This document shows positions 7,409-14,277 of a stretch of 40,208 nt of DNA, piece by piece; within the stretch, counting starts at the first letter, position 1, and every line of letters starts with the position of its first letter. A model generated the notes under the pieces. It was not told the origin of the DNA. It was given only the letters and a program-made list of their open reading frames with translations, and made no database searches. Source of the DNA: JAVBNU01 sp031551265 (lineage in GTDB: Bacteria > Cyanobacteriota > Vampirovibrionia > Gastranaerophilales > Gastranaerophilaceae); contig JAVBNU010000017.1 in NCBI GenBank assembly GCA_031551265.1, forward strand, positions 1-40,208, written 5' to 3'. Both the position numbers and the translations under genes were made by a program.

Positions 7409-8488
7409 ATGAGTCTCAAATTAAAACCACTGGCAATAGGTAGCCTGCCACATAAAAGTACAGACGATGCGCTGGAGTATATATTTAGCTTGTTTACGGA
7501 GACACCGTTTTGGCCGCAGCTTGCGAATGTGAACAAATCAGAAGACATGATTATGCAGTACACGCAAAGCATTTCTGCATTACAGTACGACGAAAAAAAT
7601 GCTAAATATGTGTTTACGCCAATGGCAGACGACTTTTATGAGAAGCTTGAAGAATTTTATATTGATTATGAAACGATTGTTAGCGAAAATGATTTTGAAT
7701 TACTCGAAAAATATGCAATCACGGAACCATTTTCAAGCGCGATAAAACCATTTTTAAAAAGAATTGCGGAATTGAAACCTGAGTACGCAAAAGGGCACGT
7801 AACGGGTCCTTTCACGTGGGGTACATCGTTATGTGATGAGGAAGGGCGTTGTGCGTTTTTTGATGCAACATTGCGCGATGTGGTAACAAAAGCGGTCACA
7901 TTAAAAGCGCTTTGGCAAATTGAACAAATCAAGAAAGCTTCACCTGAAACGACTCCGATTATATTTTTAGATGAGCCTGCGGTGTGCCAGTACGGAACAT
8001 CAGCGTTTGTGACGGTTCAAAGACAGGATATAACGGACTCTCTAAAAGAAATTACTACCATTTTGAAACAACATGGAGCGCTTGTTGGTATTCACTGCTG
8101 TGGCAAGGCTGACTGGGAAATGATGATAGACGCAGGTTTTGATATATTGAATTTGGATGCGTATTTATATGCACAAAACCTTAGTTTGTTTCCTCAAAAA
8201 GTTGAAAATTTCCTAAAAAATGGCGGTTACATAGCCTGGGGCGTTGTGCCAACACTGGATAAAAATGCACTTGAAAAAATTGACCTTGAAATGGCTATAA
8301 ACGTTTTTGATAAGGCTGTCGAGCATTTAACGGCTAAAAATATTGATAAAAATTTGATAATTAATCAAAGTGCGCTGACGCCATCTTGTGGCGCGGGTTC
8401 ACTGAGTGAAAAACTGGCTAAAAAGGCTATGGAATTGACAATTGAACTATCAAAAGAACTAAGTAAAAAATACAAGGAAGAGGTGTAG
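7409..8488 (+). CDS. Core-MetE/UROD-like cobalamin-linked methyltransferase
   Basis: A 359-residue TIM-barrel protein related to the C-terminal half of MetE and to UroD-like corrinoid methyltransferases. Zinc-ligand motifs are visible: His229 and Cys231 in GIHCCGKADWE and Cys327 in LTPSCGAGSLS, equivalent to the H-x-C and distal Cys of MetE. HVTGPFTWG matches the family's GP-T strand. The MetE N-terminal folate domain is absent, so methyl-THF is unlikely to be the direct donor; stand-alone core-MetE proteins known from Dehalococcoides take the methyl group from a corrinoid protein. The ATG at 7409 is chosen because AGGAGAG lies 6 nt upstream; an upstream in-frame start falls inside a hairpin repeat. 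It is first in an operon with a CooC-like ATPase (1-nt gap) and folD. Confidence 0.75.
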   Translation: MSLKLKPLAIGSLPHKSTDDALEYIFSLFTETPFWPQLANVNKSEDMIMQYTQSISALQYDEKNAKYVFTPMADDFYEKLEEFYIDYETIVSENDFELLEKYAITEPFSSAIKPFLKRIAELKPEYAKGHVTGPFTWGTSLCDEEGRCAFFDATLRDVVTKAVTLKALWQIEQIKKASPETTPIIFLDEPAVCQYGTSAFVTVQRQDITDSLKEITTILKQHGALVGIHCCGKADWEMMIDAGFDILNLDAYLYAQNLSLFPQKVENFLKNGGYIAWGVVPTLDKNALEKIDLEMAINVFDKAVEHLTAKNIDKNLIINQSALTPSCGAGSLSEKLAKKAMELTIELSKELSKKYKEEV

Positions 8489-8489
8489 T

Positions 8490-9248
8490 TTGACAACAAC
8501 TCTGGCAATTACCGGCAAAAGCGGCAGCGGTAAAACAACAGTTACAAAAGCGTTTATGAGGATTTTGAAGGAATATCACCCTGATAAGACGATTTTATTA
8601 TTTGATAATGACCTCTCAAATGAGCTGGGACACAGTTTTGGGCTAGATATCAGAAATACGATTTATGGTATTCGAAGTGGAAAACACGAATACAAAACCG
8701 GTATTCCCAGTCGTATGACAAAACAAGAGTATATTGAGTGGGCGCTTGCCGATATTTTGGTTGAAGTTGAAGAAAATGTTGACATGATTGTATCGTGGTT
8801 GATTGGTTCAAAAGACTGTCGTTGCCCGATTACCGAACAAATGCGTGAAGCAATTGAAAAACTGATTTTGAATTATGATTTTGTTATTTTTGATTGCGAG
8901 TTTGACCTAAAGTATTTGAATCAGATAATTGAGCTTGATATTGACGAGACGATAATTGTTGCACACGCGACTGAAGAGTCGATTGATTTGGCGAAGAGAA
9001 TCGAAGAGTTTTCGGCTAAATACGCGGCAGGCGGGCAGATGGGTGTAGTGCTTAATCGAGTTGATAATAGCGAGCTTAACCATATTTATGATATGCTGAA
9101 TAAGTACAATTTGGAAATCTTAGGAGTAATTCCCGAAGACGAAAACTTGACTAATAACCCAATCGAAAAAGATAGCGAAATTGTACGCGATGCACTCAAG
9201 CAGTTCTATTTTAGGCTGAATTTACCTCAAACAGGAGGCGGCAAATGA
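8490..9248 (+). CDS. CooC-like P-loop ATPase
   Basis: A 252-residue MinD/CooC-type ATPase with the deviant Walker A GKSGSGKTT (residues 9-17, signature lysine at 10), a switch-like DNDLSNELGHSFGL, and Walker B DFVIFDCEFD. CooC proteins use ATP to load nickel into CO dehydrogenase/acetyl-CoA synthase, and relatives serve other metallo- or corrinoid enzymes. The start is a TTG with AGGAAGAGG ahead of it, one base after the upstream stop. Its stop overlaps the folD ATG in an ATGA. Placement between a corrinoid-type methyltransferase and folD suggests a maturation or activation role in C1 metabolism. No CO dehydrogenase gene lies in the window, so the client is unproven. Confidence 0.75.
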   Translation: MTTTLAITGKSGSGKTTVTKAFMRILKEYHPDKTILLFDNDLSNELGHSFGLDIRNTIYGIRSGKHEYKTGIPSRMTKQEYIEWALADILVEVEENVDMIVSWLIGSKDCRCPITEQMREAIEKLILNYDFVIFDCEFDLKYLNQIIELDIDETIIVAHATEESIDLAKRIEEFSAKYAAGGQMGVVLNRVDNSELNHIYDMLNKYNLEILGVIPEDENLTNNPIEKDSEIVRDALKQFYFRLNLPQTGGGK

Positions 9249-10099
9249 CGACCATTTTAGACGGAAAAACTTTATCTGATGATATTTTGAGAAACTCAAA
9301 AAAAATAATCGATATGATGACGCTCAAGCCACATTTGGCTGTAATTCAGGTCGGTAATAATATTGCCAGTCAAATCTACGTAAAGAAAAAACAAAAAACG
9401 GCCGAGACGATTGGGCTTAAATCTACTGTTATCAATCTTAAAAAGGATATTAGTGAAAAAGAATTAATTGACGAGATCCAAGCGCTAAACGAAAATCCTG
9501 AGATTCATGCCATTTTGGTTCAGTTACCGCTGCCCAAGCATATTGATGAGTTTACGGTTCTCGAAAGCATTGACTACTTGAAAGATGTCGATGGGTTTTC
9601 GAATTATAATATTGCGAATATTTCCAAGGGCAAGCCACCTATTGTATACCCGTGCACGCCGAAGGGTATTATGACGTTGTTTGATAAATACAATATCGAA
9701 ATTGCGGGCAAGCATGCCGTTGTGATTGGGCGTTCAAACATTGTAGGCCGCCCTATGGCGGCGATGTTGCTTAATAAAGACGCAACTGTGACAATTTGTC
9801 ACAGCAAAACAAAAAATCTTGCTGAGATTACAAGAAACGCTGATATAATTGTTTCGGCTGCGGGTATTCATAATTTAGTGACAGCAGATATGGTGAAAGA
9901 AGGCAGTGTGGTTGCAGATGTTGGCATCAATCGACTGGACTCGGGTCGGATAGTTGGCGATGTTGATTACGTGAACGTTAGAGAAGTTGCAGGATTTATT
10001 ACTCCGGTGCCGGGTGGCGTCGGGCCTATGACTATCGCGATGCTTATGGATAACACAATTGAGTTGTTCAAATATTCTTTTGTAACTAATAAGTCATGA
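9245..10099 (+). CDS. folD: Bifunctional methylene-THF dehydrogenase/cyclohydrolase
   Basis: The 284-residue protein shows the FolD order of motifs: substrate-site Y-x3-K (YVKKKQK), VQLPLPKHID, the dinucleotide-binding GRSNIVGRP, and the C-terminal PVPGGVGPMT. It interconverts 5,10-methylene-THF and 10-formyl-THF using NADP+ or NAD+ in the cytoplasm. Length is standard. Its ATG overlaps the stop of the CooC-like gene, so translation is coupled. The partnership with a methyltransferase and a CooC-like ATPase points to dedicated one-carbon flow beyond purine and formyl-Met supply. Confidence 0.95.
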   Translation: MTTILDGKTLSDDILRNSKKIIDMMTLKPHLAVIQVGNNIASQIYVKKKQKTAETIGLKSTVINLKKDISEKELIDEIQALNENPEIHAILVQLPLPKHIDEFTVLESIDYLKDVDGFSNYNIANISKGKPPIVYPCTPKGIMTLFDKYNIEIAGKHAVVIGRSNIVGRPMAAMLLNKDATVTICHSKTKNLAEITRNADIIVSAAGIHNLVTADMVKEGSVVADVGINRLDSGRIVGDVDYVNVREVAGFITPVPGGVGPMTIAMLMDNTIELFKYSFVTNKS

Positions 10100-10170
10100 T
10101 TTTTCAAGCTACAAATTCAGCTATACGCAGTATAAATATTGCCAAAAAAAAATCAGCGTATATAATAAAA

Positions 10171-10333
10171 TTATTGAAAACCAAATAAATGGGGGCGTAG
10201 CTTCCTTAGCCGTAGATGAGCATGGCGAATCGTACGGATAATGACTGGTCGATTCGAGAGATTTACTCGTAAATCCCCGATGAGAGGAGCAGTCTGGGTT
10301 GTAGGCGAGCATTGCGAGCCGTACAAGGCAGAC
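10171..10333 (+). pseudogene. Broken tRNA-Asp 5' end, copy 1, with palindromic insert
   Basis: The first 12 nt of tRNA-Asp (10191-10202) and its ATTGAAAA-type leader are reproduced, then the match ends. What follows is a string of hairpins: CCGTA/TACGG with loop GAGCATGGCGA (10210-10237), GATTTAC/GTAAATC (10259-10274), and a second hairpin of the same loop type (10292-10333). No tRNA can fold from it. Confidence 0.7.
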
Positions 10334-10444
10334 ATTGAAAATTAAATAATATTAAAAAAATGGGGGCGTAGCTCAGTTGGCCCCAGTGAGGTTTACCTCA
10401 CGAAGTTTAGATAATGCCTGCCGCAGGCACGCTAAACAACTGAG
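10334..10444 (+). pseudogene. Broken tRNA-Asp 5' end, copy 2, with palindromic insert
   Basis: The first 19 nt of tRNA-Asp (10362-10380) follow another copy of the leader, then diverge into a palindromic block. CTCAGTTG of the tRNA D-arm region (10372-10379) pairs with CAACTGAG at 10437-10444. Inside lie GTGAGGT/ACCTCAC (10386-10401) and GTTTAG/CTAAAC (10405-10437) enclosing TGCCTGC/GCAGGCA. Confidence 0.7.
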
Positions 10445-10469
10445 ATTGAAAATAAAATAAAAAATTTAT

Positions 10470-10546
10470 GGGGGCGTAGCTCAGTTGGTTAGAGTGCCTG
10501 CCTGTCACGCAGGAGGTCGCGAGTTCGAGCCTCGTCGTCCCCGCCA
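10470..10546 (+). tRNA. tRNA-Asp (anticodon GTC)
   Basis: A 77-nt cloverleaf with encoded CCA. The acceptor stem GGGGGCG/CGTCCCC has one G-U pair, the D-arm GCTCAGTTGGTTAGAGT is standard, the anticodon stem CCTGC/GCAGG encloses CTGTCAC (anticodon GTC), and the T-arm contains GTTCGAGCC. It is the only complete copy in a cluster of broken tRNA-Asp fragments, and a strong terminator follows 4 nt later. Confidence 0.97.
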
Positions 10547-10550
10547 TTTA

Positions 10551-10575
10551 AAAACTCCCGTAAGGGAGTTTTTTT
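10551..10575 (+). terminator. Terminator of tRNA-Asp
   Basis: The 9-bp stem AAAACTCCC/GGGAGTTTT has a GTAA tetraloop and is followed by further T. It starts a few bases after the tRNA CCA. Confidence 0.9.
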
Positions 10576-10653
10576 ATTGGGGACAGTCGGCACGAACTGG
10601 TATATTTCTCCTGTCGGTCGAAACATACGGAGTTCAGTCTGTAAACAGACATC

Positions 10654-10716
10654 CTGCCTTGTACGGCTCATGTTATTCGCCTACAATGCAAGCGAGCCTC
10701 GTCGTCCCCGCCATTT
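10654..10716 (+). pseudogene. tRNA-Asp 3'-end fragment preceded by an inverted hairpin element
   Basis: Positions 10693-10716 reproduce 24 nt of the tRNA-Asp 3' end and flank (10526-10549) exactly. The hairpin before it (TTGTA/TACAA, 10659-10686) is an inverted, partly diverged copy of the one at 10292-10333. The two hairpins therefore bracket the intact tRNA. Confidence 0.7.
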
Positions 10717-10718
10717 TT

Positions 10719-10748
10719 AAAAACAGCTTCAATAAGGGCTGTTTTTTG
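10719..10748 (+). terminator. Terminator after the tRNA 3' fragment
   Basis: AAAAACAGC (10719-10727) pairs with GCTGTTTTT (10738-10746), followed by T. Its position relative to the duplicated CCA mirrors the true tRNA terminator, but the stem sequence differs. Confidence 0.75.
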
Positions 10749-10800
10749 TTGTGAAACTTGTGTTTTGATGAGTTCTAACCTTGGTTTTAAAAAATCGGTT

Positions 10801-11274
10801 TTAAGATTCACTATGTTGAGACTCTAGAGCCTTAAGTGGTTGATGCGGGCTGATGTCAATAGTTTTAAAGATTTTGCCGGTTTCAAAGTCAAAGTCGCCT
10901 CGCATTATGGCGTCTAAAACATCCCCTGCTTCAATCATGGGAACACCTTTAAAAACTGATGTTACCCGCTCTGCATACGCATTGATATTCTCGGGAATAG
11001 CTAGCCACTCCGGCATGCCGTGAGCCTCAGCAAATTTATTAAATAATTTCATAAACTGCCTTGCTTCTTTTGCAGTGGCAATTAAAGCGGGTTCATCCTG
11101 CGGCTTTACCCACGAGACATCCAACAGATCAAGGTCTTTAGGCTTTTCGCTTTTAAGCCGGTTGGTTACCATTTCTACATCATACGAGTTTCCAATAATT
11201 CCATATTTTCCATGAAATGAAGGCTGGTACTGCATTTGCAAAAAAGCTATATGATTGATTTGAGTAAGTTTCAT
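10801..11274 (-). CDS. Hypothetical protein, 157 residues
   Basis: I do not recognise a family. The protein has no signal peptide and no membrane segment. It starts MKLTQINHIAFLQ, has a mixed alpha/beta middle with repeated charged turns (KSEKPKDLDLLDVSW) and a helical stretch (ATAKEARQFMKLFNKFAEAHG), and ends with a Ser/His tail. AGAGATAAACT ahead of the ATG could serve as a weak ribosome-binding site. It is a lone minus-strand gene between the tRNA-Asp fragment cluster and an XRE regulator gene. Codon usage looks native, so a recent arrival is not obvious. A lineage-specific protein is the most likely explanation. Confidence 0.65.
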   Translation of the reverse strand: MKLTQINHIAFLQMQYQPSFHGKYGIIGNSYDVEMVTNRLKSEKPKDLDLLDVSWVKPQDEPALIATAKEARQFMKLFNKFAEAHGMPEWLAIPENINAYAERVTSVFKGVPMIEAGDVLDAIMRGDFDFETGKIFKTIDISPHQPLKALESQHSES

Positions 11275-11393
11275 AGTTTATCTCTATATTGCTACAATTA
11301 ATTAAAACTCGTAAATATAAAAAATTGCTAACTAATAAATAATTCATTAAAAAATCTTATCATAAACAAGAGCATACTATATCGCTATTTTTA

Positions 11394-11420
11394 GCTGTTC
11401 AATCGAACAGCAAATTTTTT
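11394..11420 (+). terminator. Orphan hairpin with T-run
   Basis: GCTGTTC (11394-11400), AATC loop, GAACAGC (11405-11411), then AAATTTTTT; a T-run also lies on the other side. It could be a terminator or a GTTC-N4-GAAC operator-like dyad. No gene in the correct orientation directly precedes it. Confidence 0.4.
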
Positions 11421-11463
11421 CGGTATTTATTGTTGTAAGATTCGAGAAGTAATTTTCTATAAT

Positions 11464-11553
11464 CAGTTCAAACCTGTTAGCTTTATCCCTGCCATTTAAA
11501 AACTAAAGACCCGATAAGGGTCTTTAGTTATTGAGGACAGTCGGCACGAACTG
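11464..11553 (+). pseudogene. Decayed tRNA-Asp 3'-flank copy
   Basis: GTTCAAACC, then TCCCTGCCATTTAAAAACT, resembles the T-arm, CCA end and downstream flank of tRNA-Asp with several changes. A 12-bp terminator-like stem (11501-11512 with 11518-11529) follows. Then comes a 26-nt block (11528-11553, GGACAGTCGGCACGAACTG core) that also lies after the true tRNA at 10574-10599 with one mismatch. The rest of 11275-11763 holds nothing I can name. Confidence 0.6.
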
Positions 11554-11763
11554 TAATTAAGCACATGGTTTGAGTATTTGGGCAACTTGAGTGTAATTTT
11601 TGCGATTATTTAATAAAGTAACCTTTGAGCCATAACTTTGTGCAGCAGTGATAATTGTAAATTAATTCAAGCGTGCTCTAGTATTATATCAAAATTAAAC
11701 TTAAATCTTCACAAATAAAATATTTTGTATTATCATAGGAAAACACAAAAAAATGATGAGACT

Positions 11764-12072
11764 ATGGAAAAATACGTTAAAAATTTAATTGGTGAGAGAA
11801 TTAAAAATGCCAGAAACACAATAAACATGACTCAGGCTGCGTTGGCTGAGAAGGTTAGTTTGTCGGAAGAACAGATTGGCGCTCTCGAGTTGGGTAAATT
11901 TTTACCTGAAGTTGAGGATTTTATTAAAATATTAGGAATTCTCGATATAAATGAGAACGAAATCTGTATCACTGACAGCAATAGTTCTGATGCTGAAAAA
12001 ACGGTACAAATCAAAAAAGCAGATGATAGTGGCAGGGATGTCAGTCTCAATCTTTCGGTGACGGTTAAGTAA
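11764..12072 (+). CDS. XRE-family helix-turn-helix regulator
   Basis: About 102 residues. The N-terminal HTH (IGERIKNARNTINMTQAALAEKVSLSEEQIGALELGK, roughly residues 9-46) is a Cro/C1-type domain; the C-terminal third is an acidic, Ser-rich tail ending in a beta-prone LNLSVTVK. The ATG at 11764 is chosen over a TTG at 11725 because the HTH begins right after it and the TTG extension is Lys/His-rich without support; the ribosome-binding site is weak in either case. A TATTAT near 11728 could be the -10 box. It lies upstream of rmlA in the same direction but 88 bp away with a separate promoter. Target genes cannot be inferred. Confidence 0.8.
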   Translation: MEKYVKNLIGERIKNARNTINMTQAALAEKVSLSEEQIGALELGKFLPEVEDFIKILGILDINENEICITDSNSSDAEKTVQIKKADDSGRDVSLNLSVTVK

Positions 12073-12095
12073 CTCACCCGACAGGTTGATTATTG

Positions 12096-12123
12096 TTGCT
12101 TATATCATTTTATGTCATATAAT
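12096..12123 (+). promoter_or_regulatory. Probable promoter of the rmlA-like gene
   Basis: TTGCTT (12096-12101), a 16-bp spacer and a perfect TATAAT (12118-12123) lie 37 bp before the ATG. AGGA at about 12147 serves as ribosome-binding site. Confidence 0.6.
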
Positions 12124-12160
12124 TTTAATTATATGAGTTTGCAATAGGAATTTGTAGTTT

Positions 12161-13036
12161 ATGAAAAAAAATCTCAAAGGAATAGTGCTCGCCGGTGGCG
12201 CCGGGACAAGGTTATATCCGGCTTCGTTGCCGATATCGAAAATTTTGCTGCCTGTATATGACAAGCCGATGGTGTATTACCCTATTGCGACGTTGATGCT
12301 TGCCGGCATAAAAGATATTATGATTATTTCAAATCCTCGTGATGTAGAGAACTTTAGAAACTTATTTGAAAAAAATCCTTTTGGTGTAAATTTCGAGTTC
12401 GCAGTCCAGTATGAGCCTAGAGGTATTGCGGAATCATTGATAATTGCAGAGGATTTTATAGGCGAGGATAATGTTGCGCTAATATTGGGCGACAATATTT
12501 TCCATGGTCAAGGGTTTTCAACGACCCTTAAGCATGTTGCTGAAAATGTCAGTGGCGCGACTGTTTTTGGTTATCGTGTGAAAAATCCGACGCAGTTTGG
12601 CGTGGCTGAATTTGATAAAGATAAAAGAATTATATCGCTTGAGGAAAAACCAAAAAATCCAAAATCCAATTATGCTGTTACAGGGCTTTATTTCTACGAT
12701 AATAATGCAGTTGAGTACACAAGAACTTTGAAGCCTTCGGCTCGTGGGGAACTTGAGATTACTGATTTGAACAAGGTTTATCTTGAAAAAGGCAAGCTTA
12801 AAATAGAAATACTCGGACGTGGTTTCGCGTGGCTTGATACCGGCACGCATGAGAGTTTGCTGCAAGCCAGCAATTTTGTGCAATCTATGGAATCCAATAA
12901 GGGCGAGAAAATAGCGTGTCTTGAAGAAATTGCGCTTAATGAAGGGTTTGTTGACAAAGAAACTTTGATAAAATCAGTCGAATGTTACTGCAACAACGAC
13001 TATTACAACTATGTGAAAGATGTCGCATTGACGTAA
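12161..13036 (+). CDS. rmlA: Glucose-1-phosphate thymidylyltransferase-like nucleotidyltransferase
   Basis: The 291-residue protein has the sugar-nucleotide pyrophosphorylase N-terminus GIVLAGGAGTRLYP (Gly12-Arg17 loop), LLPVYDKPMVYYP, LGDNIFHG (metal-binding Asp) and EEKPKNPKSNYAVTGLYFYD, all characteristic of RmlA. The reaction makes dTDP-glucose and pyrophosphate from dTTP and glucose-1-phosphate, the first step of dTDP-rhamnose synthesis. Two motifs deviate: ISKILLPV replaces the common SKQLLPV, and EPRGIAESL replaces the usual P-GLAQA, which contacts the nucleobase. Base specificity could therefore differ. No rmlB, rmlC or rmlD lies next to it. An element with 13-bp terminal inverted repeats follows the gene. 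Confidence 0.82.
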   Translation: MKKNLKGIVLAGGAGTRLYPASLPISKILLPVYDKPMVYYPIATLMLAGIKDIMIISNPRDVENFRNLFEKNPFGVNFEFAVQYEPRGIAESLIIAEDFIGEDNVALILGDNIFHGQGFSTTLKHVAENVSGATVFGYRVKNPTQFGVAEFDKDKRIISLEEKPKNPKSNYAVTGLYFYDNNAVEYTRTLKPSARGELEITDLNKVYLEKGKLKIEILGRGFAWLDTGTHESLLQASNFVQSMESNKGEKIACLEEIALNEGFVDKETLIKSVECYCNNDYYNYVKDVALT

Positions 13037-13076
13037 TATAATTGAATTTTAAAATAAGTGGTTTTATTTTTTTCAA

Positions 13077-13249
13077 AAATTGAGACCTCTGCCCAAATCG
13101 AAAAAACTACACTTCACCTCTGCCTTTTGTACGATTCACAAGTTTCACCTACAAACGGCTTCAGATACGGAGACAAGCTCTCAAGCCTCACTATGGTTCG
13201 GCTGTTCGTTTTGTCAAATTTTTCAGACTTGTGCAGAGGTCTCAAATTT
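13077..13249. mobile_element. MITE-like element with 13-bp terminal inverted repeats
   Basis: TTGAGACCTCTGC (13080-13092) is a perfect inverted match to GCAGAGGTCTCAA (13233-13245). The inner arms continue with a shared GAAAAA/TTTTTC block, and A/T flanks extend the dyad. The roughly 170-bp unit is more G/C-rich than the flanks and contains only short, overlapping open frames without a ribosome-binding site. No transposase is encoded. Confidence 0.65.
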
Positions 13250-13292
13250 GGTAAGATTGTATCTAGATAGATAGAATTTAAAGGAAGTTATT

Positions 13293-14171
13293 ATGCGCAA
13301 CATAATTATTTACTCGGAAAAAGACTCCTCAAGTGTAGTTGATATGTTGAAAGACAATCCTGAGTGGGATGTCAGAGTTAAGAATATCAATGAAATTGAT
13401 GACGCTGCTACGCTTAATCCGTCGCTCATTATTTTGGATGCCGGTGAGGGAGTGATTAAGGATAAAGCTATGGTCACGAAATTCATTGCGCCGACGTTGG
13501 TTGTTGCTGATAATTTTGTTGACGGCTTGATAATCAGAGGTGATTCCTATGATTTTGTGTACAGACCGATAAATCAAAAAGAATTGCTTTTAAGGATGAA
13601 TAATCTGCTAAAAATCCGTGAATTGAAAGATTCTATAACACAAATCTCGACAACGGACGAGTTGACGGGTTTGAATAACAGAAAATACTTGCAAGATCGT
13701 ATTGATGCTGAGTTTTCGCGCGCAAGACGTTACAATCAGCAAATGGCTTGTTTGCTTTTAGATATTGACTTTTTCAAAGTTATTAACGACATGTACGGCT
13801 ACGACTGGGGTGATGTTTTGCTCAAACGTATCGCTGAAATGTTGAAAAATCTTATCCGTAAAGAAGATATTTTGGTCAGATATGGCGATGAGGAGTTCGT
13901 TGTGATTCTGCCTAATACTTCTGAGGAAAATGCGTTTATGTTCGCAGAGCGTTTCAGACGAGATATTGAGAAAATGGAATTTATTCCTGCCGGCGAGACT
14001 GAAAAACACGTGATTACGATTTCGGGTGGTATTTCTTCGTTCCCATTCCTGGCGAATGTTGAAGAAAACGTAAACACGCTTATCAGATATGCAGAGCATG
14101 CGCTTTACAACGCTAAGAAACGTGGCAAGAATAAAATTGTTCCATTCTCACAAGTGAATTTAGAGTATTAA
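13293..14171 (+). CDS. Receiver-like/GGDEF protein with altered signature motif
   Basis: The 292-residue protein has an N-terminal receiver-like domain (residues 1-110; LIILDAGEG as the beta3 aspartate site and VYRPINQKELLLRM at beta5) joined to a GGDEF domain (about residues 120-285). TDELTGLNNRKYL, LLLDIDFFKVINDMYGYDWGD and RARRYNQQ are normal for diguanylate cyclases, and an I-site RxxD (RKED) precedes the signature. The signature itself reads Y-GDEEF (198-202): the second glycine of GG(D/E)EF is Asp. Activity is therefore uncertain; it might bind rather than make c-di-GMP. The receiver has a conserved-lysine position changed to Arg. AAGGAAG precedes the ATG. No cognate kinase is next to it. 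Confidence 0.85.
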   Translation: MRNIIIYSEKDSSSVVDMLKDNPEWDVRVKNINEIDDAATLNPSLIILDAGEGVIKDKAMVTKFIAPTLVVADNFVDGLIIRGDSYDFVYRPINQKELLLRMNNLLKIRELKDSITQISTTDELTGLNNRKYLQDRIDAEFSRARRYNQQMACLLLDIDFFKVINDMYGYDWGDVLLKRIAEMLKNLIRKEDILVRYGDEEFVVILPNTSEENAFMFAERFRRDIEKMEFIPAGETEKHVITISGGISSFPFLANVEENVNTLIRYAEHALYNAKKRGKNKIVPFSQVNLEY

Positions 14172-14250
14172 TAGAATTTTGCTGCAATGGTGACTGTACC
14201 CTACAGCCTCACCAGTGCACCAATATTATTTTGGGACAGTGACATTGATT

Positions 14251-14270
14251 GTTGGGGTAGAAACCCCAAC
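14251..14270. repeat. GTTGGGG/CCCCAAC hairpin repeat, copy 2
   Basis: A 7-bp stem with loop TAGAAA, the exact reverse complement of the hairpin at 7366-7385 including the adjacent CTAC. Confidence 0.7.
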
Positions 14271-14277
14271 CTACTTT

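Noticed and set aside
10526..10716. tRNA 3'-end duplication read as attL/attR of an integrative element
   Set aside because: Only about 145 bp lie between the copies, with no integrase; additional 5' tRNA fragments upstream are not expected from site-specific integration. Kept only as an alternative in the findings.
10485..10754. Open frames on both strands across the tRNA-Asp region
   Set aside because: They translate the tRNA and its repeats; there is no ribosome-binding site and both strands are open by chance.
11394..11411. GTTC-N4-GAAC dyad as a LexA site
   Set aside because: Known SOS boxes of the Gram-positive/cyanobacterial type read GAAC-N4-GTTC, the opposite order, and no SOS gene is adjacent; the T-runs fit a hairpin better.
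13058..13274. Two overlapping 64-70 codon frames between rmlA and the GGDEF gene
   Set aside because: Both lie within the element with terminal inverted repeats, overlap in different frames and lack ribosome-binding sites.
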